Shown: positions 1-11,764, numbered from the stretch's first letter. The stretch is 64,000 bases of DNA from Inia geoffrensis (GCA_036417435.1 CM070900.1:34201496-34265495); one strand, 5' to 3'. The notes: generated from the sequence alone by a model not told the origin. Numbers and translations: made by a program.

Positions 1-1780
1 CATGTCCAGTGGAGTGTTTTGGGGTGTCTGTGAACTTGTTATGATTTTAGTCAGCCTCTCTGCTAATGAGTGGGTTTGTGTTCCTGTCTTGCTAGTTGTT
101 TGGCATGGGGTGTCCAGCACTGGAACTTGCTGGTCATTGAGTGGATCTGGGTCTTAGTGTTGACACGGAGATCTCTGGGAGAGCTCTCGCCAATTGATAT
201 TACATGGGTCTCGGAGGTCTCTGGTGGTCCAGTGTCCTGAACTTGGCTGTTCCACCTCAGAGTGTCAGCCTTGACATCTGGCCAGAGCACCAAGATACAG
301 CCACATGGCTCAGAAGACAACAGAGCTACATGGCTCAGAAGAAAAGGGAAAAAAAAGAATGAAAAAATAAATAAATAAAATACAATAAAATAAAGTTATT
401 AAAATAAAAAAATTAAGAAATATTAGTAAAATAAGAAAAATAAAAAATAATTAAAATATAAAAGAAGAGAGCAACCAAACCAATAAAGAAGTCCACCAAT
501 GATAACAAGTGCTAAAAAACTAAACTAAGATAAATGTAAAACTCAGAAACTGGTCAGTTGCATACAGCAAACTCCAAGTGTACAGTTGCTCCCAAAGTCC
601 TCCGCCTCAATTTTGGGATGATTCGTTGTATATTCAGGTATTCCACAGGGTACATCAAGTTGATTGTGGAGATTTAATCCACTGCTCCTGAGGCTGCTGG
701 GAGAGATTTCCCTTTCTCTTCTTTGTTTGCACAGCTCCCGGGGCTCAGCTTTGGATTTGGCCCCGCCTTTGCATGTAGGTCGCCCTCTGGCATCTGTTCT
801 TAGCCCAGACAGGAGGCGGTCAAAGGAAGGGCTGATTCAGAAGCTCTGGCTCACTCAGGCTGCAGGGAGGGATGGATATGGAATGTGGGGGCTAGCCTGC
901 AGGGGCCGAAGCCGGTGTGACCTTGCAACAACCTGGTGTGTGTCATGTGTTCTCTGGGGAAGTTGTCCTGGATGACGGGATCCTGGCAGTGGCGGGCTTC
1001 ACAGGCTCCCAGGAGGGAAGGTGTGGATAGTGACCTGTGCTTGCACACAGCCTTCTTGGTGGCTGCCGCAGCAGCGTTAGCATTTCATGCCCGTCTCTGG
1101 TGTCTGCACTGATAGCCCCGGCTTGCGCCCATCTCTGGAGCTCTTTTAGGTGGTACTCTGAATCCCCTCTCCTCGTGCACCCAGAAACAATGGTCTCTTG
1201 CCTCTTAGGCAGGTCCAGACTTTTTCCCAGACTCCCTCCCGGCTAGCTGTGGCGCAGTAGCCCCCTTCAGGCTGTGTTCACAAGCCAACCCCAGTCCTCT
1301 CCCTGGGATCTGACCTCTGAAGCCTGAGCCTCAGCTCCCAGCCCCTGCCCGCCCCGGCAGGTGAGCAGACAAGCCTCTCAGGGTGGTGAGTGCTGGTCAG
1401 CCCCGATCCTCTGTGCGGGAATCTCTCCGCTTTGCCCTCTGCACCCCTGTTGCTGCGCTCTCCTCCGTGGCTCCGAAGGTTCCCCCGCCACCCACCTCCC
1501 ATCTCTGCCAGTGAAGGGGCTTCCTAGTGTGTGGAAGCTTTCCTCCTTCACAGCTCCCTCCCAGAGGTGCAGGTCTCATCCCTATTTTTTTGTCTCTGTT
1601 TTTTCTTTTTTCTTTTGCCCTACCCAGGTATGTGGGGAGTTTTTTGCCTTTGGGGAAGCCTGAGGTCTTCTGCCAGCGTTCAGTAGGGGTTCTGTAGGAG
1701 TTGTTCCACATGTAGATGTATTTGTGATGTATTTGTGGAGAGGAAGGTGATCTCCACATCTTACTCCTCCACCATCTTGA
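1..1780 (-). mobile_element. L1 LINE 5' UTR (5' end intact, rest beyond left edge)
   Basis: Read on the minus strand, this begins near 1780 with the typical L1 head (an AAGATGG-like motif followed by GGAGGAGTAAGA) and continues through a GC-rich leader at about 700-1780, an A-rich stretch at about 335-480 when read on the plus strand, and the segment leading towards ORF1 at 1-330. I recognise it as the 5' UTR of a cetartiodactyl-type L1. The leader drives Pol II transcription of the element in this family. ORF1 and ORF2 would lie left of base 1, so I cannot say whether they are intact. Open frames here are short and carry no L1 protein motif. Confidence 0.8.
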
Positions 1781-2098
1781 AGCTCTTTGTGGACTGAAAT
1801 GATTAGACACTGTTTTTACACTGTCTCAACTACATATGCAAGGCTGCCTCTCACACATACAATGTCTTTGTGAGATTAGGAAAAAAAAGCCATCTATCTG
1901 CCTCTTTAGTGCATATGAATTAGAAAAAGGCGCTTCCTCTTGGTTTATACAGGCCCATGAAAAATAGGTTGGCCAGGAGTTTGAGGACTGAATTTCATCC
2001 CTCATTCAGTTCGTTTTCCATACAATCACAGAACCTACAAAAGTTTGTGTGAGTGAGTCTGATTGGCTAATAATAATGATACCAAAAACTCGGCCTCT
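1781..2098. other. no gene or repeat recognised
   Basis: Sequence of ordinary composition between the L1 head and an LTR. I see no coding signal and no repeat family I can name. Confidence 0.5.
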
Positions 2099-3085
2099 TT
2101 GTACCAGTGCTGAATCGAATCTCGGAGACAGAGTTTTGCGTGAAGTAGAAAAGAAAAGCTTTATTGCTTTGCCAGGCAAAGAGGGACACAGCGGGCTCCT
2201 ACTGTCAAAAACTGTGTGTCTCTTGGTACTTCCCTGGTGGGACAGTGATTGGGAATCTGCCTGCCAATGCAGGGGACATGGGTTCAATCCCTGGTCCGGG
2301 AGGATCCCACATGCCACGGAGCAACTAAGCCCGTGCGCCACAACTACTGAGCCTGCACTCTAGAGCCCAGGAGCCACAACTGCTGAGCCCAGCTGCCACA
2401 ACTACTGAAGCCCAGGTGCCTAGAGCCCATGCTCTGCAACAAGAGAAGCCACCACAATGCGAAGCCCACGCACCACAAAAAAGAGTAGCCCCTGCTCACT
2501 GCAACAAGAGGAAGCCCACGTGCAGCAACAAAGACCCAGTGCAGCCAGAAATAAATAAATTAAAAACAAATAAATTAAAAAAAAAGAAAACAACTGTGTG
2601 TCCCAACCCAGGGAGCATTTGATGAGGAGTTTTATAGCAACAGTTCAAAGATGGGGGGTTGCTGATAAAGATCAGGGTGTGTGAGGCCACTAATCTGGCC
2701 TCAGGTGGTCTCCTGATAAGCCTCTCAGGTTCTCGAGGCTATCAAACTGTGACCTTCTCTGGAATGAAGAATGCTTCATCCAGTAGTTAATGCCTTCCAT
2801 TTGTTGGGGGTTTTAGTTTTGTACAAGAGCTCAAAAATATTGTTATGTATATCCCTTGATTTGGAACCAGGACCCTGCCCCGAGGCTACACTATTGTTTC
2901 TTGCTGCTCCTCCCTTGTCTCTGCATCCCCTCCCTTCCCTGATTAGCAACTGTTGGAACCTGCCCTTTGGAACTCAGGGACTGTCATGGAGGCTGAAGCC
3001 TATTTCCTACGAACAAGAAATGGGGAACAAGGAAAGGCTTCTGAGCCCAGGAGCCGCACAGGGTCCTGCTTGGTTTCAGTAACAC
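2099..3085 (-). mobile_element. solo retroviral LTR, minus strand, split by a SINE
   Basis: On the minus strand there is a TATAAAA box (plus-strand 2630-2636) and, after removing the 371-bp SINE at 2221-2591, an AATAAAG polyadenylation signal (plus-strand 2159-2165) about 90-100 bp downstream. That spacing fits the U3-R layout of an LTR. Sequence on both sides of the SINE reads as one unit. No internal retroviral genes adjoin it, so it is probably a solo LTR. Family (ERV class) and exact ends are uncertain. Confidence 0.55.
2221..2591 (+). mobile_element. CHR-type tRNA-derived SINE, long class
   Basis: It starts with the SINE head (ACTTCCCTGGTGG) and tRNA-like A and B boxes (GGGTTCAATCC near 2280), followed by a long unrelated body and an AAATAAATAAATT-rich tail. 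An 11-bp TSD, AACTGTGTGTC, flanks it at 2210-2220 and 2592-2602. The body has internal near-repeats of ACAACTACTGA and AGCCCA, which make it longer than other full-length copies here. It is transcribed by Pol III when active and mobilised by L1 enzymes. Confidence 0.85.
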
Positions 3086-3199
3086 ACTGCTGTGTTTGTG
3101 TGAAGGATCTATGCCTGTTTGCCCTCTTTAATGTCAGAAGAATAGCAAAACAGTTTTGTGTAGTAAAGAATTTAATCTTAATCTTAATTCTTTAAAGAA

Positions 3200-3735
3200 T
3201 TTAAGAGATATCTGAATTTTGCCCTAAGTTTCTGGGAGGTAATCTCTTAAACCCTTGGAGATTTTTGTTTGCCTGGAGACCAGTGTCATTCCAGATAGTT
3301 TAATGGTGTGATTTAGGGTGGGGTGCTTTGGGTCACATGGTATCAGCTCAACCTCTGGAGGGCCTGGAGAATGAGATCAACCATATCAGAGGTCAGTCTT
3401 ACTTGGCATGATGAAGCCCCAGTAAAAATTCTGGACTCCGGGCTCCGGTGAGCATCCCTGGTTGGCAACATAATGTGCACATTGTCACACGTCCATACTT
3501 GGGAAGTAATACTATCCATGACTCCATAGGGAAAGAACAACTAGAAGCTCTACATCTGGAACTTTCTTGGAGTGTGTACTGTGGTTCTCTTACTAATTTT
3601 AATCTGTATCTTTTAGCTGTGGTAAATTGTAACTGTGAGCATAACAGCTTTGAACCTCAAAGGGTCATCTCTGGGGCTCCCAAACTTGCAAATGGTGTTG
3701 AAAATATTGAGTCCTGTGAACTGTGCTCTCTCTAA
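3200..3735 (+). mobile_element. LTR-like repeat, plus strand, family uncertain
   Basis: I recognise the general pattern of an old mammalian LTR: a CCAGTAAAAATTCTGGAC segment near 3418, a TTTAGCTGTGGTAAATTGTAA polyadenylation-like region near 3613, and a tail containing TGAGTCCTGTGAA near 3708. It has diverged too far to name the family or fix the ends. No coding sequence is present. Confidence 0.45.
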
Positions 3736-3772
3736 CTTAACAGCATTTTACTTAGAAAATGGCACCACAGGC

Positions 3773-3989
3773 TTTTTTTTTTTTTTTTTCTTTTTTTGCG
3801 GTACGTGGGCCTCTCACCTTTGTGTCCTCTCCCGTTGCGGAGCACAGGCTCCGGACGTGCAGCATCAGCAGCCATGGCTCATGGGCCCAGCTGCTCCACG
3901 GCATGTGGGATCTTCCCGGACCGGGGCACGAACCTGTGTTCCCTGAATCGGCAGGCGGACTCTCAACCACTGCGCCACCAGGGAAGCCC
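3773..3989 (-). mobile_element. CHR-type SINE, short-body class (~215 bp)
   Basis: The poly-T (A-tail of the minus-strand element) lies at the left and the tRNA-like head at the right (rc of GGGCTTCCCTGGTGGCGCAG). The direct repeat ACCACAGGC flanks it at 3764-3772 and 3990-3998. The body ends directly in CGTACCGC plus A-tail on its own strand, without the long-class 3' region. Several point changes suggest a somewhat older copy. Confidence 0.92.
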
Positions 3990-5229
3990 ACCACAGGCAT
4001 TTTTATGGCTTATTTGCTTCAGTCCTTCTCTATCTCCTATGATGCCCCATTCTCTAAACTTTACACACATAGAAGCATACATATGTATTTTCTATGAATT
4101 AGCTTAATGTTAGCTTTTGTAATAAGTAAACCCCCAAATATGTAATGGTTTTAACACATGAGGAGTTTACTTGCCATTTTTTAAAAATTTCAAAATGTTA
4201 TTAGTGACCTGAATTTTGTCCTTCTTCAGCATACAGTTCCTGTAGTATCTCTATGCTCATTTATCAAGTAAGAGGAAGAGGAGTGGGGATATTATGTGGG
4301 AAATTTTTTGTGGTCCAGGCCTGGAAGGAGCACTTCTCACCTCTGATCACGTAGCACTGAGCAGAACTTAAGCCGGTGCTCACACCTAACTGGAAGGTAG
4401 TCTGGGGCATGAAGAGCATCTGTGTGCCCAGGAAAAAGAGGAAGTGGATGGGTGAACAGCTAGCAACTATCTTCCTCACACATTCATATTTTCTCTTCTG
4501 CAATCCCCTCAGGTCCCTCAGGCTATCAGTCGTTAATAGGATAAATGGATTAATGATTATGTGTTAATTGGTGATTATGCCTTAATCCTATATTACACAT
4601 TGGTAACACTATAATGTCTCAACCCACAGAAGTGAACATTTTTGGAAATTTGGGCCATCCAAGTTTTGTGATCCCTCTGTCTCCAAGCTGAGGACAATTC
4701 TGTCATTCTGCTCATAAGAATGAAGCTTTAAATATAAAGAGTATTGTCAACATGATGAAAAATGTACAACATGGGAGTTGTGAGTTTAAGATTTTTTCAG
4801 GGTCTTACTGAGGACTATAGCCTGGGAGTCAACCATTCAGCACCTCTGAATAAACTGCTCTGAAGAGATAGGGGAGGAACCAGCATCTAAATGGACTCTT
4901 TTTTGGCTGGGAGATACATGCAGTCAAGCATACATCTTGGTAAAAAAGTACTGTTAATCACAAAGAACAGATATCTCAAGTTAATGATTTTAGTGCTTTT
5001 CTGTGTATGGCTAGATGCAAGTATCAGGGGTCATTGAAATTCTTCCTGAGATATGCATCTAATTCCTTAGGGGCCATTTATCCAAAGCACGGAGTGCCTC
5101 ATCCTGTGTTTTTTCATCCTAAAGTCCTTTCAGGACACATTGTCAGTAGGCTTTTGCAGTGGATTGCCACTTAACTGTTGTATAACTGGTTGATGAGTGA
5201 GGCTCCTTGTTTATTTGCTTTTGTGTTAA
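3990..5229. other. unassigned AT-rich sequence
   Basis: No gene and no clear repeat. Open frames, such as those at 4264-4503 and 4376-4567, overlap on opposite strands and encode nothing recognisable. Confidence 0.5.
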
Positions 5230-5350
5230 CAGTATGGTAATAACTCACTTTTACTGAGTGCCCACAATGGGAAAGGCATTGTTTGAAGAGCTGTGCCTGC
5301 ATTATTTCATTTAATCTTCACAACAACCCTAAATAATAGGTATTATCTAG
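5230..5350 (-). mobile_element. MIR SINE fragment
   Basis: It contains the reverse-oriented MIR core pattern: TTTACTGAGTGCCCAC..., then ATTATTTCATTTAATCTTCACAACAACCCT and a 'GGTATTATC' run. This is an ancient mammalian tRNA-derived SINE, here truncated and diverged. Confidence 0.65.
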
Positions 5351-5524
5351 GAATTGTTAGGGCTGGAACACCTGTCAATGTAGTTTGACCCAAGAACCTA
5401 GCCACTATAACTATGCAACTTATCGTTTCATTGTCATTAAGAGGCCTGTGGGAACTCAGCTACTCCAACTTTTCTGAAGCTTAGAGAAATTCTGTATTTT
5501 TGTTGTGAATGCATACCATAGAGG

Positions 5525-6086
5525 AGCAAATTTTGCCACCCCAAAATATGTCTCTTTGCCATGAGAATTAATTTAGGTTGATTATTTTTAAGACACAAAT
5601 CAGGAAGTCATTTTTTTTTTTTTTTTTTTAGACCTCCCCTTAACTGCCTAAAGAACTTAGATAAAGGTTCTGTTCCAGGAATAGAGTTATCATCAGAGAT
5701 ATCTGCAAAGAATATTGGCTAGGTATGGTGCAGGAAACTCAGCAGGGCCTAGCAATCAGATTCCACTCTGTGTCCTGTTTTCTATGCACAGCCTAGCAAA
5801 TCTTTACTTACCAAACATTTGCTTTTCTGTCTCCATGTGCATTGTTTTCCTCCTCTTTGAGGTCCCAAACCACTACCCCTCTTTTGTCTTTAGCTGTAGA
5901 TGGTGTTTATGATGAGGGCTTTGACCATTTTGGTGAGTTACTCAGTTTTCCTGGCTCTCTTCCATGTGTACATGTTATTAAGTTTTTTGTTTGATTTTCT
6001 CCTGTTAATCTGCCTCACGTCAATTTAATTCTTAGAACGGCCAGAGGAACCTAGAAGGGTAGAGGAAAATGTCTTCCTCCCCAACA
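5525..6086 (+). mobile_element. solo LTR, family A, plus-strand copy
   Basis: It opens with a CCACCCCAAAATATG motif near 5545 and closes with TCCTCCCCAACA at 6075-6086. The same motifs, together with CTGTTAATCT before a CACGTCAATTT-like block, occur in reverse at 10623-11183 with almost the same total length. A poly-T run at about 5611-5630 interrupts it. It is probably an ERV LTR of an old mammalian family whose name I cannot confirm. Confidence 0.6.
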
Positions 6087-7090
6087 ATTAGGCACAGTGT
6101 CAACTACCGCCTCAGGTTCCATTCCTTTGTTATTGTCTTTTCTCTCCTTCATATCCTGAATCCTTTCAATTCCCCTGCCTCAAGTGCCACCTGCTCTCCT
6201 GAAAATGAAATGTGGCATTGACCACTTATATTTGCTATGCTCAGCAGTGTCCTGGAAAACAAATATAAAACGACAGCTCCACTCCACACTATCTCTGAGT
6301 TTCACACTTCTGTCTCCTTTTGCAAATCTGGGGACAGTTCCGAATTCCGGTAGGAAAAGTTGTTGATGGAAAATGCTGCTTCCACTTTCTGACCTTTAGA
6401 AGACTCCTGAAGTATCTATCTCTTGAGGAACAAAAAATGCAAAATAAAGCAACCACACTGTTCCCTAGAGAGAAAGAAGAATATTCTTATGCCTAGTCTA
6501 TCATCACCCAAATAGTGTTTGCTGAGCTTCCAGAAGCACGAGGCATTGGGGTGGTTAAACTGGCACCTTCTTCTCCTCCCAAGAGCTTGCAATTTAAATA
6601 GAAACAAAGCAGCAAAGACAAACATATACAAGGTCAGGTTGAGACAAACACCAACACGTTAGCATACTCATTAAAATAGAATAGCACTTATTATAATTCA
6701 GTAAGAATGGGAGGTGGCAAGTTGCAATATAAAAACGTGCTAAACTAGGAGTCAAGGGGCTTTGCAGCAATCTGGGGATATGGGTTTGGGCACATCACCT
6801 TACCAACCCTAAGGTTGAAATGCTTCTTAGGAAATCTCGGGAAGGTGAACCAAATACAGACTAACGTGGAAGTTTCTAAAATGGAAACTTCTAAAATGGA
6901 AGAAACTGAGGTTAGGAAAAGCAAGTTCTTGCTTGGCCATCATTTTTGGTTAGAAAAAGCAGAGGCTAAACAAAACTATGGACATAGGGAATTGTAAGTA
7001 ATGGAATTACAGAAAGCCTCAGGGAAATGGGAAAGTGAGCAGACTATTCTTCCTGTGTCTTCCTCCCTTAGGTTGTAAGGTTCATCTTTT
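6087..7090. other. unassigned sequence with a MIR-like patch and small direct repeats
   Basis: A weak plus-strand MIR-like patch lies at about 6735-6830 (GGAGTCAAGGGG..., GGGCACATCACCTTACC). Near 6869-6900 the phrase TTCTAAAATGGAA is repeated almost in tandem. Nothing coding is seen. Confidence 0.4.
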
Positions 7091-7104
7091 GACTCATATG
7101 TATA

Positions 7105-7225
7105 ATTTAATATATAAACATACATATTCAGCAAATATTTATTAGAGTGCCTACTATTTGCCAGGCACAGTTATATGTACTTAGGATCCCATAGTATGCA
7201 TAAGTATAGTTGGATTTTCTGTTCT
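7105..7225 (-). mobile_element. L2 LINE 3' end, left part
   Basis: The phrase CAAATATTTATTAGAGTGCCTACTATTTGCCAGGCAC is the reversed L2 3' terminus. The element resumes at about 7735 after the LTR at 7226-7715, so the two pieces were once continuous. Confidence 0.75.
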
Positions 7226-7715
7226 TTATAAGTGCCTGACTTAAGCTTTGATTACTGAGACATCCACTTCAAAGATGGCTGTCTCAAACTTATTGCCAGC
7301 CACAGGACTAGATAAAGAGCCAGGCCACACACTCCCTCCTTATCCCCTCCCACTCCACCTCTGTGGCTCCTTCGTTTTATTTAGAGATCTTGGTAGGTTT
7401 TGGTAACTAACCATTTGGGCCATCTTTTTTTTTTTCTCTTCCTGCTCTTTAAATTCCACTCTCATGTTTTAAATTCATCAATAAAGAGTGAGCCCACAAA
7501 ACCCTAGGACCCCACCCTCAACTCCAATAAAAGTAGAACCCCAGGCTCTCTGTCTCTCTGTACACATGACCTCTCTGTGTGGCCCCAGGTGTGCCATATA
7601 TTGATCATTTCCAGGACTTGTAAGTAATAACCCTTTTTCCCAAAGTTTTCTAATGGATTGCTGAAGGGTGTCTTGAAATCATAGTAAGAATCACAAGAGC
7701 CAGTCCAGCCGCAAC
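7226..7715 (+). mobile_element. solo retroviral LTR inserted in L2
   Basis: It has the layout of a gammaretrovirus-type LTR: a pyrimidine-rich U3, an AATAAAAG box at 7526, a CT-rich R start (CTCTCTGTCTCTCTG), AATAACCC near 7627, and an end CAGCCGCAACA at 7705-7715. It lies inside an L2, since L2 sequence flanks both sides. I could not fix the left end or a target duplication. There are no internal retroviral genes. Confidence 0.6.
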
Positions 7716-7734
7716 ATTAGTTACAGATAGGCTG

Positions 7735-7990
7735 AGAGGGGCACAAAACAATGAGCAGTTAAGTTTCCCCTTTTTGTGGAGCTGCTATTCTAGGAAATGG
7801 GGAGAGACAAATGATAATCAATTAAACACACAAGAAAATATCAGATAAAAGGGAGTGTCAAGTAGAGAATTAAAGCAGGATGGTGTTATAATGAGTTATT
7901 AGATTACTTCTTATATTCAGGGGTCAGGGGCAACCTCTTTGTGCACTTAGTATTTAAGGTAAGAGCTAAATATTAGCTAGGAAGATGTTG
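7735..7990 (-). mobile_element. L2 LINE 3' end, right part
   Basis: It continues the reversed L2 3' region (GAGCTGCTATTCTAGG..., AATGATAATCAATTAAAC..., GGGGCAACCTC..., GTAAGAGCTAAAT) interrupted by the LTR at 7226-7715. No reading frame is left. Confidence 0.6.
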
Positions 7991-9890
7991 AAGATGAGGG
8001 AGAAATAGACATCACCTGGGAATGAAATCCCTGAGATGATAATAGTTTCTCATTTCCACAAAGCAGCAACCCCTACAGGGGCTCTTAGTTTCTGACCCAG
8101 TATACTAGGCCACCTGATTAGCTAATCTGTATCCCACTTCCAAACTAAAAAAAAAAGAAAAAATTAAAAAGAAGATCTGATTATGCTAGATTGGCTACAG
8201 TATAGTTGGTTTTTTGCATTTCCAAATAAACATGTGAAGAACATGTGGCTTCTTACTCTTTATCTGTAACACATCTGTACTTCATCTCAAGCATCCACAT
8301 CCTAGTTAGTGAGGGGCAGAGGGCAGACTAAAAGACAACTGCATTTGTACAGCCAATATATTCTCTTTGGTACAATGATTTATATACAGTATTTTAAACA
8401 AGACAAGGATCAGTTTTGGAACTAGGCCTGAATTCAGATTAAACACTGACCAGAGTAATTGTGCAGTACAATCATCAACGATTTGTAATATTTCCCTACC
8501 CCAAGTTCTTGAACAAATAATATAACAAATAATACAAATTTGAGCAAATGACATGGATTCTAGGGTGATACTTTCAGCTCTTGAGAATGTTGAAATGTCC
8601 TCAGGTTATGCATACTTAGTTATTTTGTTTGACCCCCAATTCCAAAAGGTCTTATATGTGTTACTCAAAATCGATCCCTCTGTGATGATCACCACCAGTG
8701 ATGCCTTTTGTATCTCCAGTTGCTTGTGGAGATCATGTTTTTTAAGATGACTATGGTATGTGATCAGAATCACTGTCTCTAAGAAACCAAAGGCTCAGAA
8801 ATCCATCTGTTCTTTCTAAATGTCAGAGCAAAATATTAACTATTTCTTCTTTCATTATTGTGAATATTGCTATAACAGTTTACTTTCCTACCATCAACTT
8901 GGATGCTTTGGACTCACCAGGAAGAGTGTCAAGCACATGGAAATGTGAAAGAGAAACACACAATAATATATTTTAAAATATCACCCTCTTTATATAGTAA
9001 ACTCTTCCTGTTTCTATCAGGAATGGCCTGAGTGGGGGAATTTAACTATTTTAGATTACTCTTTCCAGGCAGTATAAAGGCAGAGCTTTGAAACGGGGAT
9101 ACTTGTGGGGAGAGCATGGGCATATAAAGCTTACTATGTATTTTTTTATATGGCCTGATATAGCTGAGTGATTAGAAAATTCATAATCCTAGAAATCATC
9201 ACATCTTGTGCTAGATTTTGCTATTAAAATTTAAATTCTCCCAAGAAAATTTTGTTGACTGTGAGAAAGCTGGGCTCATCCCTATGTTTATTAATATAAA
9301 GGGATATGTAACTGGGTGTTGGTAATTAATCAAGAGGTTTCCAGGACAGGATCAGTTTGGAGGGAAAAGAATCCATTGGAGGGGTAGAAGCTGAACAGCT
9401 GACATTCAGACATTAAAGGACTCTGCTCACTTCACAACTGGGAACCGAGCCACCTCTGCACCAAACTCGGGGATTCCGAGCAGTAACCTTCCTGCTGGTG
9501 TGAGAAAGTTATAAGCAGCAAGACTCTTCCTCCAAAGAAATTAGACTCAAGGGGCCATCTGATAAGAAGTGTAGAATGTAAGTCCCTAGGGTAGGCAGGA
9601 GCAGACCAATTAGCATCTCATTCTCTACCAGGGCTAATTAAGCCATTGCCTGCTGCACTCTGCCTCACCACCCTCTGTCTCAGAACCACAGTGCCTCTTG
9701 AGCCTGAGGCTTGAAGATTGTGCTTTACCCTCTGCTTCTCTTCAGCTGGAGTCACTTTCCCCCTTGGAATTAATGGAGTGAGACAGGTTCAGTAGTGCTA
9801 GGAACTTGTGGGTGAGAGAATCCTTTCCTAAGGGTACTGGTTCCATCAGAGGTGCAGAAATTCAACCGAGAATGGAACAAGAAAGGATAG
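7991..9890. other. unassigned sequence
   Basis: About 1.9 kb with no gene and no repeat I can name. The segment 9420-9760 is somewhat GC-richer and lacks obvious repeat motifs, so it would be the first place here to test for evolutionary conservation. Confidence 0.45.
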
Positions 9891-9903
9891 TAAAGGCAAA
9901 TTT

Positions 9904-10118
9904 TTTTTTTTTTTTTTTTTTTTTTGCGGTACACGGGCCTCTCACTGTTGTGGCCTCTCCCGTTGCGGAGCACAGGCTCCGGACGCGCAGGCTCAGCAGC
10001 CGTGGCTCACGGGCCCAGCCGCTTCGCGGCATGTGGGATCTTCCCGGACCGGGGCACGAACCCGCGTCCCCTGCATCGGCAGGCGGACCCTCAACCACTG
10101 CGCCACCAGGGAAGCCCC
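9904..10118 (-). mobile_element. CHR-type SINE, short-body class
   Basis: Near-intact copy, poly-T at left and tRNA-like head at right. A perfect 13-bp TSD, TAAAGGCAAATTT, flanks it at 9891-9903 and 10119-10131. Low divergence from the other short-body copies suggests a recent insertion. Confidence 0.95.
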
Positions 10119-10159
10119 TAAAGGCAAATTTGATGTTTAATTTCAGGAGACCACATCAT

Positions 10160-10395
10160 TCTCTGATGGCAGTAATAACTAAGGCTTATTGAATGCTTAA
10201 TTAATATGAACTAAACACTGCACTAGTGTTTTACATTCATTATTTTATTTAGCCTTCACAACCATCTCATGAGATAGGAATTTCCACCGTTTCACAGATC
10301 AGAATGCGTTCACAGAGCTGGAAAATTGTAGCCTGAATTCAAACCCAAATCAGGTGAGCCCAGAGCCAATGCTCCATCCATTACAGTATAGGATC
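10160..10395 (-). mobile_element. MIR SINE
   Basis: A nearly full-length reversed MIR: TATTGAATGCTTAATTAATATG..., ATTCATTATTTTATTTAGCCTTCACAACCATC, TTTCACAGATCAGAATGCG, then AATTCAAACCCAAATCAGG and CCCAGAGCCAATGCTCCATCCATTACAGTATA. Confidence 0.8.
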
Positions 10396-10622
10396 TTGGA
10401 ACAGTTATATATTAAAAGCCCTTTCTCTCAATTCTCTTTAATCTCAGCCATTGGCTCTTTTTATCCTAATCAGTTTCCAGCTAATGATAAATGGATGAAA
10501 TTTAGGAACTAGTAAATCCACTCTATCAAGCCCTTTTATATATACATCAAATTATATATATTTGATATAGATCAGGTTATTATTACATATTATATTTTAT
10601 ATATTATGTATTTAATATATCT

Positions 10623-11183
10623 TGTTGGGGAGGGGGAAATTTCCCTCTCTACCCTTCTTTATGTTATGGCTGGACTAATAATAAAATTGACACAAGAGAG
10701 ATTAACAAGAGAAAAAGAGACAAATTTTAATTCATGTGCATGGAGGTCTCTTAGAAATGGGACTTAAGAAGTGGCCAAAGCAGGCAGCTTTCATACGTTT
10801 TAGACCAAGAAACAATAAGTTTGTGAGGAATTGACAGGACAAAGAAACTTAGGCTTTGTCTGCTTAATTAGTGAAGAATATAAGTAGAGTTTGCGCTTGG
10901 GGTAGTAAATTAAAGAAGTGACAGAGACTTGTTTATACAAGCCTGTTTGGCTCCTATCTCTGATGATAAGGGTGTCCTTTTTCCCCCAGATGCAGGGAGT
11001 GCACTTTTCATGTGAGAGGTTTATTGCCTGTTTTTAAGGGAAACAGAGGAGGCTCAGAGCTTCCTTCTTGCATCACTGCTTCTCAAGCAACTTTAAGTCA
11101 AAATAATCATATGCACTAAAAATAACCCCAAATAATCAATATGCCATTGTGGCATATTTTGGGGCTGCCCACCATGAGCCTCA
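10623..11183 (-). mobile_element. solo LTR, family A, minus-strand copy
   Basis: It begins on the plus strand with TGTTGGGGAGGGGG and ends with ATTTTGGGGCTGCCCACCATGAGCCTCA. Its reverse complement matches the motif order of 5525-6086. It contains TTTATACAAGCC near 10933 and GAGGTTTATTGCC near 11018, whose complement holds an AATAAAC polyadenylation-like signal. Length is 561 bp. No internal retroviral genes are adjacent. Confidence 0.6.
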
Positions 11184-11204
11184 ACTATCCCTCTGTATAT
11201 AGTT

Positions 11205-11226
11205 ATACACACAGACACACAGACAG

Positions 11227-11257
<31 letters not shown>

Positions 11258-11300
11258 GTTTATATATATAGGTATGTATAAACTATATATATTATATATA
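11205..11300. repeat. (CA)n / (TA)n microsatellite
   Basis: An interrupted CA tract (ACACAGACACACAGACAG, then pure CA to about 11251) passes into TA repeats that form an imperfect inverted repeat around TATAGTTTATAT / TATAAACTATAT. Likely length-polymorphic. Confidence 0.95.
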
Positions 11301-11764
11301 TGTAAATTTTTTCCTGTCACTACATTTTTAGGAGTAAGAGGTGAGAAGATCACAGCCACAACAACAAATACAATTTTCAAAATAGGGAAAGTCAGCTCAT
11401 TTAAGTTCTCACCTATTTCTTTAGGACAATACAGTTCCAACTCATGTTCTTAATGTTGACACTAAGGCCTTCCCAGGTATTTAATCATCAAAGATAATAT
11501 TAGATTACCTAGAAGAAATTAATTATGATAAGTCTATGGTTCATAAAGATTTTCAATTATTATTGAAAGACTATAGCTATCTCGTCAATACTCTTATAAT
11601 CTAATTACCATACTCCATTTATAAATCGTTCTAGGAAATAAAAGTCTTACTATATATAATGTGAATGATGTATTTAAAAGTTCTTCCTCTTCCCTCAGTA
11701 AAACGTGTGTGAATACACACATACATGCATATATAAATGTGTGTGTAATAATGAACAGCTCTAA

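Noticed and set aside
1397..1810. 137-residue minus-strand frame and neighbours at 664-1663
   Set aside because: They fall in the GC-rich L1 5' UTR, which is non-coding.
2264..2300. tRNA-like A and B boxes as functional tRNA genes
   Set aside because: They are the internal promoters of SINEs; no full cloverleaf with an intact acceptor stem is present, and the bodies continue into SINE sequence.
9806..10192. Proteins of 60-130 residues read through SINEs (also at 3759-4107, 21924-22332, 32607-32949, 38114-38350, 39225-39630, 43211-43574)
   Set aside because: The same peptide patterns recur at every short-body or long-class SINE because the repeat is GC-rich and stop-poor. They begin and end in flanking DNA and are not genes.
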